In this document: one piece after another, positions 34,231 through 45,738 of the stretch
Position numbering within the stretch: the stretch's first letter is position 1
How the letters are laid out: each line of letters starts with the position of its first letter
Assembly: GCA_011947345.1 (NCBI GenBank)
Contig: JAAVTG010000523.1
Coordinates: 395,147 to 459,146, forward strand
Source: Phytophthora quininea
Lineage: Eukaryota; Oomycota; Peronosporomycetes; Peronosporales; Peronosporaceae
Reading direction: 5' to 3'
Length of the DNA: 64,000 nt
Position numbers and translations under genes: made by a program
Notes under the pieces: model-generated
Seen by the model: the letters and a program-made list of their open reading frames with translations, nothing else
The model's database searches: none
What the model was told of the DNA's origin: nothing

Positions 34231-36777
34231 TCAACGTGCAGTGCGCACCGGTGGCGCTTCGAGGGCGGCGGAGTGGTTGGACGGTCCGATCGCCGGTCGA
34301 GGTTCCGACGCGTTAGAAGGAGTACGCTGCGCAGCCAGAGGTAGGGGGTGCCGTGGGGCGACCCTGGCCGACAATGAACGCCATGGGGCGGTTCGTGAAG
34401 AGCGCAAGGACCATGGAGTGCCTTGGCTGGGGTGGCGCACCAGCGTCAACGTCAGAAGCAATGGGCGAGGACACCGGGAATGGTAGTGTGAGAGGCTCGT
34501 TAGCATCGCGAATGGTAACTGTATGTACGTTCGCTGTGTATAGGAACCGAAGAGCCGACGAGCTAGCGACACCTCGGCCTCCTCAGGCACGATCGCGGTG
34601 GCTGGGATGGCGCCGGTCCGGTCCGTAGTGACGATCAATAAAGTCTTGGAGCTCCCGCGGCAGGCGGCCGGCCCAGCGATGCGTGCGATCGTGGTGCGCG
34701 CATCGGTCGGGGCTACCACCGTAGCACATACCCCAGCGAGAAACAGTAGGCTGGACTCGCGGCCGTCGCGGTCACGCAGGATAAGTGGCCTGACCGAGTC
34801 GGGCATGATCGGGGTCCGCGTCGCTGGGCCACGGCGGGTGGGGTCCGTCACGCCGGCGGGTAGTCGCAGGGGGCGGTGGAGACAGGGTGCCGCCGGAGAC
34901 GCCGTGGCGATGCGCAGCGCGAGCCCATTTAGTGCCGCCTGCCAGTCAGCGCTGTGGTAATCGACGGCGGGCACTGCTTCACAGAAGCCTCGCCACCAGT
35001 GCGGTGAGTCGACGAGGAGGTGAGACAGCGCCTTGCCGATGAACTGGTTGACGAAGAGGAGCGTGAGACGTACACGAGCTGGGTTGTTGCTGTCGCGCTC
35101 CGAAGCGCTTGGCACGCGATAGCAGCCGACGAACGTGGTCGTAGCACGTCGCCCACCGAAACTAGCACACCGAGCGCGGCAAGCAGGTCCTCGTACGTGA
35201 CACAGTCGGCTGTGGCCGCTGGCAGGGTCGCGCTCGAGCCGAAATCAGCGGTGAAATTGGCGTTGGACGAGCCTCGCTGGAGATGCTCCAGCTCCATCTG
35301 CGGGCGGAAGTGCAACACGGTTAGCCCTCAGGAACCGAGGCGACCACTATAAAGAGCCATGAGGACCGCCGGAGGCGCGTCGAACAGGACGCACTCGATC
35401 TCGCGCAGGTGGAGAACAAAGACATGAGCGACAACCACGTACCCGACGTCGTGTTCAGCTCGCGGAACATCCGCTGAGCAGCTAGTTGGTGGGCAAGAGG
35501 CGGGTGGAACTCGCCCTCGACTCGCGTCCTGGCGTCTGAAAGCTCGAGCAGCGGAGCTCCCAGAGCTCCGCAGGAGGGAAGGTGGCAACATTACCAAGCG
35601 CGGGAAGAGTCCATGTAGTGCAATCCGAGCGTGGAGACCGCCGTCGAAAGCGCCGGCGGGGTGCGTGGGGTGGACCGGGGCGGCTGGGACGTCCACCGAG
35701 AGCGATACCAAATCAGAAGACCGGTATGAGACTGCACGTCCCGCTGCAGGCGCGCGACGAGGTCAAACAGTTGATCAACCTTCGCTTCCAGTGAGGCGCG
35801 CTGGGACGCAGCGCTAGCCGCGGGCGGCGGGGATGAGGAGGCGAAAGAGCGCGGGAACTCGTCCAGGTTAAAGCCTCCCGAGCGACGTGGACCCACCGGG
35901 GAGGGCAGTGGCGCCGACGCCGGGGACGGCGATCTCCGCGCTCCACACGGGTTCATGGCCTGCCCGCTGCACTGAGCGCCGCTCAGGATGACCCCAGGCT
36001 TAGGCTCGTGGGCGTCACCGCGCCGAGGAATCAGTGACTCGGTCGCTGCATCAGCGGATGGCACTGGCAGCGCTGGGTCGGCGCGCACGGACGGGAGTGG
36101 TGTGGTGGTCGCACATGGCGCCAGCACCGAGACCACAGGCGGTTCCGCAGTGGAGGGCGAGGGTCGGGCAACACCGGCGGCTATGGGCGGGTCGGCAGGG
36201 GCGAGAACGCCGGAGCTGCTAACGGAGGCGACGAGAGGCTCGGTGGGGTGGGAGTGGACGCGTCGACAACCACGGAGGGCGGCACGGCCGCCTTCCGCTT
36301 CTTGGGCTTGGTGGTGACAGTCACGCTGCTGGCCGACCCGACTCGCTTCGGTTGGCGGGAAGCCGCGCGCAGGACGCGTGCAGCCTGCTTGGCACGAAGC
36401 CTCGCACTTGTTCGCCCCGCGGAGGCGACAGCGGAAGATGGCGACTCGGCGGCGGCGTCGGCGTCCGAGACGCCATCCGCGTTGACCACGATGACGTAGC
36501 GCGCGGCAGCAGCGGGCGGGTCCTGAGCGACCGGCGGAGTGGGCTGACCACTGGACGAGGCAGAGGCCGGGTCTCGCCTGGCTGAAGTTGAAGGTCCACC
36601 GCCCCGCACCGGAAACGGCAGACGGGACAGCTTGATGGCTTGGGCTTGAGGCGCTTGACATGTTGGCGGAACGGTGGCGCAGGGTTTGCTTGAGCTGTTG
36701 GCAGTCGCTTGAAAACTGAGCGCTGGCTGCCAGCCACCCGAGCTTGCGCGTTTTGGTTGGCGCTGGCTATTTGTCAA
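34231..36777 (-). pseudogene. DIRS-like element ORF1 (gag-like)
   Basis: Minus-strand frames 36,777-36,181, 36,661-35,591 and 35,115-34,231 form a Pro/Ser/Ala-rich protein with basic patches (TKPKKRKAAV near 36,300) and a weak helical part (EAKVDQLFDLVARLQRDVQSH near 35,770). Position before the polymerase fits a gag-like nucleic-acid binder. No domain is recognised by motif, and the frame changes near 36,200 and 35,560 break it. Confidence 0.5.
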
Positions 36778-37114
36778 ACTCCGCCCGCGGAAACCCTTTT
36801 TCCTGCTGAGCAGGAAATGCGATTTTTTTGTTCAGGCGTATGAAGGTCGTGGATCGTGACCTGGGCGCAGAGGAATTTAGGAGCACTAGAATGGGGACGA
36901 AAGCAATGAGGAGAACGGGACACTTAGCTGGGAAGAGTGTAGAAGGCTGGTGTATTGTAGCTGGAGGAGGAAAAACCAAGAGTGAGGACTCGGAGGAGCG
37001 AAGCGGGGGTGAATTCCACCCGCTGAAGCTCTCCTGTCCAATGCCTATACTAAGCCTTGTGAATAAGGAGCTGCGCACAAGAGCGTGGGTGATTCGTAAC
37101 CTCAACAAGGCGTA

Positions 37115-37851
37115 ACTCGGGCCGACGATTCCTATGAATCGTTGTGCAGTGATCCCGATATCGACATCATATACGTTGGAACTTTACACCCCAGCCACTT
37201 TAAGCACACCAAGTTGGCGCTGCAACTTGGCAAGCACGTTTTAGTGGAGAAGTCCATGGCAATGAGCTCGGAGCAGGCGGACGAAGTGATCGCTCTCGCT
37301 CGAGAGAAACGCCTTTCCTTATGGAAGGCATGTGGACTGCGTTTTTCCGAGCCATTCGCTACGTTCGTCAATTCCTGGTGGGCAAGGAGATTGGGGAAGT
37401 TCATCGCATTCAGGCTGGAAAAGGGTTCGCCTTTGCTCGTGATAATGAGAGACTGGAAGAAAGAGCTAGGAGGAGGTTTGTTGGACACTGGCGTGTATTT
37501 GCTGGCCATGGTGGCGATGGTGCTGGGAGTCAACCCAGAGAAGGTTACGTCGGTCGACAAACTGGACGCGGATGGCATCGACGTCTTCAATTTGGTGACT
37601 CTCGAGTACGGTGGAAATCAGTTTGCAACGTTGCAGTATTCGATGCTGGTCGAGATGGCGGAGAGCGTCACCATCACCGGCAGCACGGGCCGCATTTGCA
37701 TCCATCCGCCGCTCCATACCGCGATGCAGGTGACAGTGACGAAGTATTTGGACGACGGTGCGCAGCGACGAAGAGATCGGTGTTTCCGCTTCCGTCGGTG
37801 GTTGCTGGTGCGTCCTTTAACTATAGGCGCTCGGAGGGCTTTGTGTTGTAG
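37115..37851 (+). pseudogene. Dihydrodiol dehydrogenase-like (Gfo/Idh/MocA) fragment
   Basis: The plus-strand frame has DSYESLCSDPDIDIIYVGTLHPSHF at about 37,127-37,200, then GKHVLVEKSMAMS near 37,240 and LLDTGVYLLAMVAMVLG near 37,490. These are hallmark blocks of NAD(P)-dependent Gfo/Idh/MocA oxidoreductases close to trans-1,2-dihydrobenzene-1,2-diol dehydrogenase; EKS sits where the family has the catalytic EKP lysine. The N-terminal Rossmann GxGxxG part is missing, and a frame change near 37,745 precedes FPLPSVVAGASFNYRRSEGF. It is a fragment, truncated near the DIRS-like element border. Confidence 0.78.
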
Positions 37852-37944
37852 CCGCAGCTACAAAGCGATGCCGTTGCTGGGATGTAGGCCCAACAACAGC
37901 ACTAGTTTAGCAGTTAACAACGGACAGACGAGCGGTTAGCGGCA

Positions 37945-38295
37945 GTTGTCAATGGACAGTCTCAACGAGAGACACTGCATATGAGAGAACTAAGCTCAAT
38001 AAATTCACTTTGTTCTTCTCGTGTTGAGATGTACGAAGAGATCGCAGCTGCAGTTGTTATGGTGACATTGATCGTCACTGTGATCGTTGTGTATCGGCGA
38101 CGTACTGCGAAGTCTCGCGAACGTGGCAACATTGAAGAGGAGGAGGACCAACTGTGAACTAGCTGGAGTGGCACATTCGTCGCATTACTGCATGTAGACG
38201 GCCCATCACCATGGCCCCTGCAAATTTCAGCTGATGGTGCAACTAATGGAATTCTGAAAGCATAGTATTTTGTGCTTGAGAAACGAAATGAACCT
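37945..38295. other. No recognisable gene
   Basis: This region lies between the dehydrogenase fragment and the 3' end of the second RXLR gene. Open frames on the minus strand here read through from the RXLR gene but show no conserved blocks. Confidence 0.4.
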
Positions 38296-38299
38296 CTAC

Positions 38300-38956
38300 T
38301 TAGCTGGACAGCTCCTGCATCAACTTCTTTTTGCTCCGCCGGCGGCTTTTGTTTGTTCCTGATGCCATATAGTCCCGCAATCCTGGCCTTCGTCTTCACT
38401 GCACTGTACTCAGTCCACTTAGGGTCCGAAGGATGCAACTTTCCCAAATTGTTGTCTTGGAAAAACCTTTTGGGGCTTACCAATACCTCTTTTTCTTGGT
38501 TGCAGGTTTCGGTTTGACCTTGACACCGCCTTCAACCCTCGCTTTGGACTCCAACGCAGTCGCCATGGCAATCTGCGCCCTCTTTTCCATATCATTTGGC
38601 TTCGCACTCATAGACTTGGAGGTCGTTAAGGCCTTTTTCCCCTTGGAAGCCGCTAACACGTTCGAGGACTGCGCCCTCGTCAGAGTCTTCTGCGACTGTC
38701 CGTTGGCCAGCAATTTGGCGGACTCGGATTTCTTCAAAGACGTGAACGACCTCTGCAACAGCTTCATAAGCCAGCCCCTTTCTTCCTCGGTCTCGTCTTC
38801 CTTGTTTACTCTCAGGAATCGCCTGTCGCTGGAGACACCAAGAGTTGCTTTCACGGAAGCTTGAGCACCCTCGACATTCTTGGACACGGCAGCAGCATCG
38901 CTGCCAACGGCCAACACTGAGGCCACAGCCACCGCCAGCATTATTGCTACCCGCAT
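38300..38956 (-). pseudogene. RXLR-EER candidate effector, second copy
   Basis: The start chosen at 38,956 gives a good signal peptide (MRVAIMLAVAVASVLAVGSD, then AAA). It then gives RFLR at residues 46-49 and EEER at 57-60, the RXLR-EER layout of oomycete host-directed effectors. A helical, Lys/Ser-rich C-terminal part shares SSNVLAASKGKKALTTSKSM and DPKWTEY with the gene at 18.0 kb. The frame stops at 38,477; the DPKWTEY block lies in the next frame, so one base shift is needed near 38,490. The true end is uncertain, with a candidate TAA at 38,300. Up to 38,477 the protein is intact (about 160 residues), so a shorter functional product is possible. Confidence 0.8.
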
Positions 38957-38980
38957 GTCGTGAGTGGTTACGAAGGAAAG

Positions 38981-38998
38981 TAAATTTCGGACTGAACA
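38981..38998 (-). promoter_or_regulatory. Inr/FPR-like core promoter of the second RXLR gene
   Basis: On the minus strand GTTCAGTCCGAAATTTAC lies about 25 bases before the start codon and resembles the oomycete Inr plus ATTT flank. A weaker match than at 18 kb. Confidence 0.35.
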
Positions 38999-39019
38999 AT
39001 ATTTTTGCTGGATCATGAG

Positions 39020-39380
39020 TAGACAGCCAGCTCAAGCTGGGATCCGGAAGAGGTTTGGAGGCGATTTGCCAGCCATTACTGCTCAAAGCGGAGATTCTGT
39101 ACGAACTCCCCATCCTCGAGAAACATCAGCGCTGGGCCATCATGCTCTTGAGCTTGATGTGGCTTCTTGCTTCAGCTTTTATTCGGACGTAAACATTCTC
39201 ACACCCAAGCGACAAAACGTTCCTCGTCAACATGCGGACACATTTCCCAGTTGGAGATCAGCAATGAGAAATATAAATGACGCTCTAACTTACGCGTGTC
39301 CCAAAGCCTTTACTTCACAGTTGGATAGTCCGCAGCACTTGAAATCGTAATCCATAAACGTATTCACCACAAAGCAACTT
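39020..39380. other. Intergenic region between TPR and RXLR genes
   Basis: This holds the upstream region of the RXLR gene and the downstream region of the TPR homologue. One open plus-strand frame has no domain features and overlaps the RXLR 5' end on the other strand, so I do not call it. Confidence 0.4.
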
Positions 39381-39384
39381 CGCC

Positions 39385-42300
39385 CTACTGTGTCTGCGGG
39401 TCGGACGGGGCCTCCGCGTCATTCTGCGCAGGAGGCGTGTCTTCTTGCTTTCCTTCCGACGCTGCAGTCGCATTGTCACTGTCCGTAGTGGCGATCGTCA
39501 CGATGGTGCTCTTGGTCGATTGATCTTCGCTCGTCTTGGCGATCTTCTGCACCGAAGGAGTTGCATCAGACGCGCCACTGAGAGGCCGCTTCGTCAGCGC
39601 CGTCCCAGTAGTCGTTGGCGCAGTCGGAGCAGCGTCTCCTCCAGCTGCAAACCGAGCCAGACGTTGACTGCGACGCTGAGCCTCAGGAGCTGGCGCAGTC
39701 GCAGCGTCTCCGACATGAGAAAAGGCGTGGGATTGGAGCGACGAGCCTGGTGATGGCGGAGATGGCACTGGTAGGGAGATCCCTGGCTTGCCAAAGACCA
39801 GTCCACTCGCACCACCCGATCCGAAGGCACCAAAGCCCCCACCACCAGTCGATACATTCGCCGCACCCATGGTGACAGGCGTAGCATCACTTTCTGGAGC
39901 AGCTTTGGCCTCACTACCGGTAGCTTCGGCGGGGGTAGCAGCAGCCTTTGTGGGCATAAATCGCGCTGCTCCACCCACCTGCTTCTTGATGGATCTCAAG
40001 GCAAACAGACGCAGCGTTTCCTCTGTCGTCAACGCAGCCGACTCAGTCGCCTCGGCAGTCTTTTGCGGTGCTACTGCCGTGGGTGCTGGGGTGCAGATGA
40101 AGGCGCAGGAGGCGTGGGAGCAGTGGCTGTGGCCGTCGGCACTACAGTCTTTGACATCGCCGTAGTAGTTGCAGGACCCGTAGGCGCTGTGACCGTCGTG
40201 GTTGACGTAGCTGCCGTTACTGGGGTCGTCGTGCCTGCACTAGTAGCCGGTGGAAGTGGTGGCGCCGCCGAAGTAGCGATGGTCTTTGTTTCTGCGACCT
40301 TTGTTTCAGACGCAGTTATGGTGGATTGCTGCGGCACTGGCTCTGGCTTAGCAGCCAGCTTTGGTGACGAGAACAGTGGCGCTGGAGCCGTGGTAGGCTT
40401 CACCAAGTCCTTTGTCGGAGTGGCTGTCGTAGCAGGAGTTGGTTGAGGCGGCGACCCAGGAGGGGAAGGCACAGGAGTTTTCGCTGGTCCGGCAGCAGGT
40501 TGAGACGCGCTCGTTGCGTGGTCCTTCAGCTCGCTGTTTTCCTTCTTCAAGTTTTTCAGTCCCGACATGAGCTTGGCGTTAAACTCCTTGAGCTGGGTGC
40601 TCTTCTTCGTCTCGAATTCTAATTGCGCCTTCAGATTCTGCCGCTCCTTCTCCCAAGACGCCGTCGCGCCGCTCGCAGTTGCGGCGCTTTCCTGCTTAGC
40701 AGCTTCGGAAGCCGCCAACTTGGTCTCTAGCGCGGTCTTTTCCGTCGTCACAGCAGCAATCTGCGCCTGAACACTACTGAGCTTTGTCTCGAGCGTGGTG
40801 ATCGCCGCGGCTCGCTCCTCCGCTTCCTTGTTCTTCTCAGCTAACTGTTTTGTCAGAGACTCGGCCTTGTTCTTCCAGTTCTTGGCGAATCCCTTGATGC
40901 GTTCATACTGCTTACTCCAGTTCTCCACCTTCTTCTTCTCTTCCTCAAGCTCCTTGCCGCCGCTCGAACGAAGTGTCTCTAGTTCTGCCTTAAGCGTAGT
41001 CTGTTCGGCCTTGAGCTCCAAAAGCTCCTTCGTCAGAGCCTCTTTTTCAGCAATGACCTTGTCGTGCTCGGCAGGGTCGATCTGCTGGTATTTCTCTACC
41101 AACTGATCCACCCGCTGCTTCCATCGCTTGTTGGCATCGTTCAACGTCACAATCTCCTGCTTGAACGAGGCTACCTGCGTCTTTAGAGACGCTTCGGTGT
41201 TCTGAAGTGGCACCAGCTTGGCCTCCAAGGCGCGAAGCTTCGCTTCCTCTTGCTTGAGCATCGCCAAGCTCTTCTGGTTCTCGTCTCGCAGCGTTGCGTT
41301 GCTCTCGCGCAACAGACTGAGCTGTTCTAGCTGAGCGACGCGCTTCTCATCGTCGACTGATGGCAACGCAGCCTTGTTGTCAGCTGCAGTTGCATCAGTC
41401 AAAGATTTGATCTCGCCACGAAGTCTTTCGATAGTGGACTCTAAGCTGAAAATCTGGGCACGTCCGCGCTGCAGCTCTTGCTGTGCGAGCTCCTGCTTCG
41501 ACTCGGCGATCTCGCTCTCTCGACGTAAGTAGGCAATGACGCTTCGGAGGTCGTCGATCTCCTTCTCCTGTGCACTGGAAGTAGGCGCTCCCTCGCCTGC
41601 CTCCTGTTGACTACTCGATGTCCCCTTCAACAGTTCTTGCTCGTGAGCACGGCGCACTTGGGCTGCAGCGTGCTGAAGTTGAGAGTGCAGCAGCTTGTTC
41701 TGCTCTGCGACGGCATTCTTCGCCTCAATCGCTTCGTCGAGACGCTTCTGCAACGCTTCCAACTTGATCTGTGCCTCCTTCTCAATCGACTGAACCTTTG
41801 CATTCAATGTCGCGACTTCGAGCTCGCGCTCGCGAGTGGCCCTACGGACTTCCTCCATTTCCTTGCGAGTCGCTGACGCCTTGGCGACTTCAGCCGCATG
41901 CAGCTGCAGTTCGCGTTCGTAGTTTTCCTGTGTGGAGTCGAGGTCGTGCTTCAGCCTTTCCATCTCCTCACGGACACTGTTCATCTGCTGCACGGCGCTG
42001 TCCGCCTGGAGTTGCAGCATCTTTTGCTTCTCCGTCGCTTCGAAAGCCACGTGCTTGTGGGTTTGCTCGACCTTGTCGACCTCCTCCCGCAGCGTGTTGT
42101 TCTCAGCAATGTGCTCCTTCAGCTCGGCGCGAGCCTTTGCAAGTTCCTCGTTCAAACGGTCGCGAGTCTTCTCGAGTGCCTCGACTTTCTCCGCCTCGCT
42201 TTGCTTCCACTTCTCACTGGCACTGGACAGTTCAGCCAAGCTCTTCTCACTTGCTTCAGCCAGCGCCTTGTACTTGGTCATCCCTTCCGTTAAAGTCTTC

Positions 42301-45300
42301 CTCGACACAAGGGAAGCCTGCACCTCCCGTTGGGCATCTCGCAGCTGAACCTCAAGTGCAGCGACACGTTCCGCCGCAGCGGCACTCGCTCCCTTTCGAA
42401 GCTGCTCACGCAAATGCGTACTCTCCTTTTCTAGAAGCGTCGCCTTGCTCTCTAAGCCATTCTTCTGCTCTTTAATCCGCGCCAATTGCTCCTTCAACTG
42501 GCTGTGTGTTTCCTTCAACTTCGCAAGCTCAGCTACAGCGGCTTGCTTCTCTCTCTCGCTGTCAACACCTGTGCTCCACTTGTAACCTCCTTCGCATCAA
42601 ACTTCTCGTACGCATCCTGCAGCTTCGCTTCTAGAGTGGTGACCTTTTTCGTCAACGTCTCAATCTCGCGACGATCGCGCTCCTCCCGACCGCTTTCCAT
42701 GCGACGAGTCGACTCCATCAGTTGTAGCACATTCGTGTTATCGAGCCGCACGGTGGTCAACTCCTGCTGGATCTTCTCCTCGTTCTTGCGCAAGAACTCT
42801 GTCTCGCGCACTGCCGCATCCTTTTCGACAGCCACGCTCTGCAGACGTGACGTAGCGGCATCGAGCTTCGCCTCTGTGCTGGCGAGCATCTGCTGGTGCT
42901 GTAAGATCAAAGAGCTAAGTTGATCTGCTTTGGATCGCAAGCGCACAACCTCGTTCTCAGCGTTTTGGCATCGTCCCTCGGAGGCTTCGTAGCGTTCCTT
43001 GTTGCACGTAGCTTCAACTTGGGCCTGCATCTGAGCCAACCTTGCCTCGGAGCTCTTGGACCGCTCCTGCTCCAGACTCTCTTGCAACATCTTCAAACTC
43101 GCCTGCTTCTCCTTCTTGTAGTCTTCAAACTCCAGTTGAACCTCGCGAAGTTTCCGACTCTCAACAATATCTAATGAGCCACAGCGATTTTGAGCCCTTT
43201 CGGCTGGGACAATACTGTCTTGCACACTTGCACTACCCGGCCTCGCGCCACCACCCAGGAATTTCGTGTCGGACTGTGCAAGCAGCACGCGGTACATGTC
43301 ACGCTGCTTTACAATGGCAGCGATCATCTCCCGCTCCTGCTCCCGCTCACAGTGTAGCTCTTGGATTTCCTTGCGCGCCAAAGACAACCTCTTCTTGATC
43401 GCACTGGAAGCTCCGATCTGGTCCAGCTCCTCATCCGAATCGGCAGTGATGATTAAGTGCGTCGACGAATCCATCGATCCAGCATCGCTAGCACCACTAC
43501 TGAGCTTCGCACCGCCCTTCTGTTTCGTCATCTCAGTGAGCTCGCGAATGACAGTTAGCAATTGTTGGTTGCGCATCTGCAGCTCCTCGACGTCTTTAAA
43601 CACTACCAAATTTTCCGACGCGGATTCGTTTGACTGGTAGTGGCCGAATTGTTGATGCTGCTCGCCTGGAGAACGGAACAGCAGGTGTTGCACCTGACGC
43701 GATAGATCGTCCACGCTCTGAGCAAGCGACTTGCACTTCTTCTCGAATGCGTGCTTCTCCTTCACGGCCAACTGCTCGTTGCTCTTGCTCTTGGCCAACT
43801 CCTGCATGCAGTGGTCAAGACGCTCACTCAATTGTGTGTGGTTCGCAACTGTACGTTCGTGCTCCAACCGCAAGCCCATCAGCACAGGCGCCTTCTCCTG
43901 CACTTCCCTGACAATGCGGTCCATGTACAGCTGCAGCTTGTCCTTCTCGTTGCGCTCAGACTGCAGCGCTTCTTCCAGCTCAAGGATGTGGTCGTACATC
44001 TGCTTGGGGGTAAGGCCATGGGCAGCCAAATGAGCTTCACCCGCTGCCGAGGACAGATCAGCAACCGCGCTAGCCTTTTGGAGCGACAAAATCTTCTTCT
44101 TCTCCAATTCTGCGATCTTTTGTTCGGCGTTCTGTAGGTCATCCTGGAGCGCTTCAATGCGCGCTTCTGAGCTCTCTGCCTGCTGACGGAAAAGATGCTC
44201 AACCTGCTCCTTCGTTCGCTCCGTTTCACGTGCTAGCGCCTGTTCCGATTCCGCCAGCGACTGTCGCAGTGAATCTGTCAACGTCTGCAACTCGGTCACT
44301 CGTGCAGAAGCGTCCGCCGCAGACTCCTGGTAGAGTGCTGCAAGGCGGCGCTGTGCACCCAGCTCGTTCTGCAGCGACTCCTCGTCGTGCACCTTTGCTG
44401 CATGTAGCTCCTTCAGCGCCTCCTTACTCTTAATCAATGCGTTATCCAACTTCTTATTCGCCAGGCGAGAGCTCTCCAACTGGCGTTTCGCCGACGTCAG
44501 CTCCTCCGTGCTGCGCATCTTAAGCTCCTCAAAGTCGTGCGTGTGCTTGGCCAGCTCCAGCCGCAGCTCCTGCACCGTCTTGGTCTTCTCACTGAGCTGA
44601 GTCTCCAGCCACTGTGAGTGTTGCTGCGCTGCTTCCGTCTCCTTTTGGCTCGCTCTACTGCATGAGTCAATGGCGCTACTTGCGCTTCTTGCTTAGCAGC
44701 TCTCTCTAGCGCCTGCATCTCGTGACGTTGAGCCTCCACGAGCATTTTGTTGTGCTCTCTCACTGTCGTCTGCAGCTCCTCCACCTCGGAAAGGCGACGG
44801 TCCGCCAGCGACGTAGTGGTTTGAAGCTTGAACGTTAGCGCATCTTTCTCCGTCGTTACCTGCAGAAGTTGCTGCTTAATCGCTCGCAATTCTTCCTCCT
44901 GTTCGGCGTTGAGCTTGGATATTCTCTCCGCTTCCTCTTCTGAGTAAAAAAATAAAATAAAATAAATTTTAGTAAATAAAACAGTTGGCGACCTTGCGGA
45001 TACACTATTTGGAGTGGTTGGAACGTACGCGCTGCCTTCTTGTCAGCTGCGAGTGTCTGACGGTCGCTCTCCGCTAGCGAAAAGTCGCTCTTGAGACTCA
45101 GGTACTTGCTCTCCAGCTCATGAAGCAGTTGCTCTGATAAGAATACATAAAACCAAACAATATTGTTAAAATAAAATGTACCAAACGGGGAGTATGGTCC
45201 TCTGCAGTCGTAGACAGCTAATAGACGACTGCCGACGTATGCGGAGAGAGCGCAGACGTAGGGAAGGCACAACAGTCCCACCTTGGTTGATGCTGGAGGC

Positions 45301-45358
45301 GGCCAGCGCGGCCTCGTCCCCCGCGCAGCCATTGGCGTTTGCAGCCCGGGATTTTTTT
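39385..45358 (-). CDS. TPR: Nucleoprotein TPR/Mlp1-like nuclear basket protein
   Basis: A giant coiled-coil protein of roughly 1,900 residues in three recognised exons: 45,358-45,282, 45,133-45,029 and 44,939-39,385, with introns of 148 and 89 bp and good GT/AG sites in phase. Heptad coils run through most of it. The Mlp/TPR signature occurs near 41,300-41,090: SLLRESNATLRDENQKSL, then NDANKRWKQRVDQLVEKYQQ and IDPAEHDKV. The C-terminus is Pro/Thr/Ala-rich with FG-type repeats (GGGGFGAFGSGG near 39,830). TPR forms the nuclear basket and works in mRNA export and checkpoint anchoring. The frame shifts near 44,640, 42,555 and 40,090, each in a short homopolymer or GA repeat. For a conserved core gene this points to sequence errors. 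The first coding exon upstream of 45,358 is not certain; 45,633-45,397 minus is a candidate. Confidence 0.85.
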
Positions 45359-45738
45359 CTGTAAAATTTTTGATACTATAAGAAAAAGGTACCCATTTAT
45401 GGGCTCATCAAAACTCGATCTTCCATCATGACGCCGGACCGGCCCGGCATTGCCGGTGCCTCGTCAGCTATCGGCGGTACAGAAGCCAAGTCGCTAGGAC
45501 CCAAGGGCGCGCCCAGTGCAGCGCTGTAGCTGTCCAGACTCTCGCGTTGCGGACTGGCAGCGATTCCAGTACTGCAAGACATGCAGTGGCCTGCTACGTG
45601 GCAGATACGCAGATTTGCCCCCAAAGGCGACATCCAGACGACAGTGAAGTGGTTGAGTGCATTTTGACACGCGCGACGGCATGCGTCGAGGGGATTTACA
45701 TGTACAAGAAGAGGGACCTGTTTCAGTAGAAGATTGAT

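Larger units (their letters stand above)
30081..36830 (-). mobile_element. DIRS/Ngaro-like tyrosine-recombinase retrotransposon
   Basis: On the minus strand the order is a Pro/Ala-rich ORF1 (36.8-34.0 kb), reverse transcriptase (34.0-33.0 kb), RNase H (32.8-31.4 kb, split) and tyrosine recombinase (31.4-30.3 kb). A tyrosine recombinase instead of an integrase defines the DIRS group. Base composition is clearly more GC-rich than the flanks. Terminal repeats were not identified, so both edges are estimated from where Copia coding stops and where ORF1 starts. Confidence 0.8.

Noticed and set aside
36828..37115. 95-residue plus-strand frame before the dehydrogenase fragment
   Set aside because: In a different frame from the dehydrogenase, and likely the leader region of the DIRS-like element; no N-terminal Rossmann motif was found in it.
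38964..39350. 128-residue plus-strand frame
   Set aside because: Overlaps the RXLR gene start on the other strand and has no coding features.
40063..40446. Val/Gly/Ala-rich plus-strand frame
   Set aside because: Antisense to the Pro/Thr/Ala-rich end of the TPR homologue; a composition artefact.
45397..45633. Possible first exon of the TPR gene
   Set aside because: Open frame in the right place, but it stops before a usable donor in phase and shows no TPR N-terminal block. Kept only as a note.
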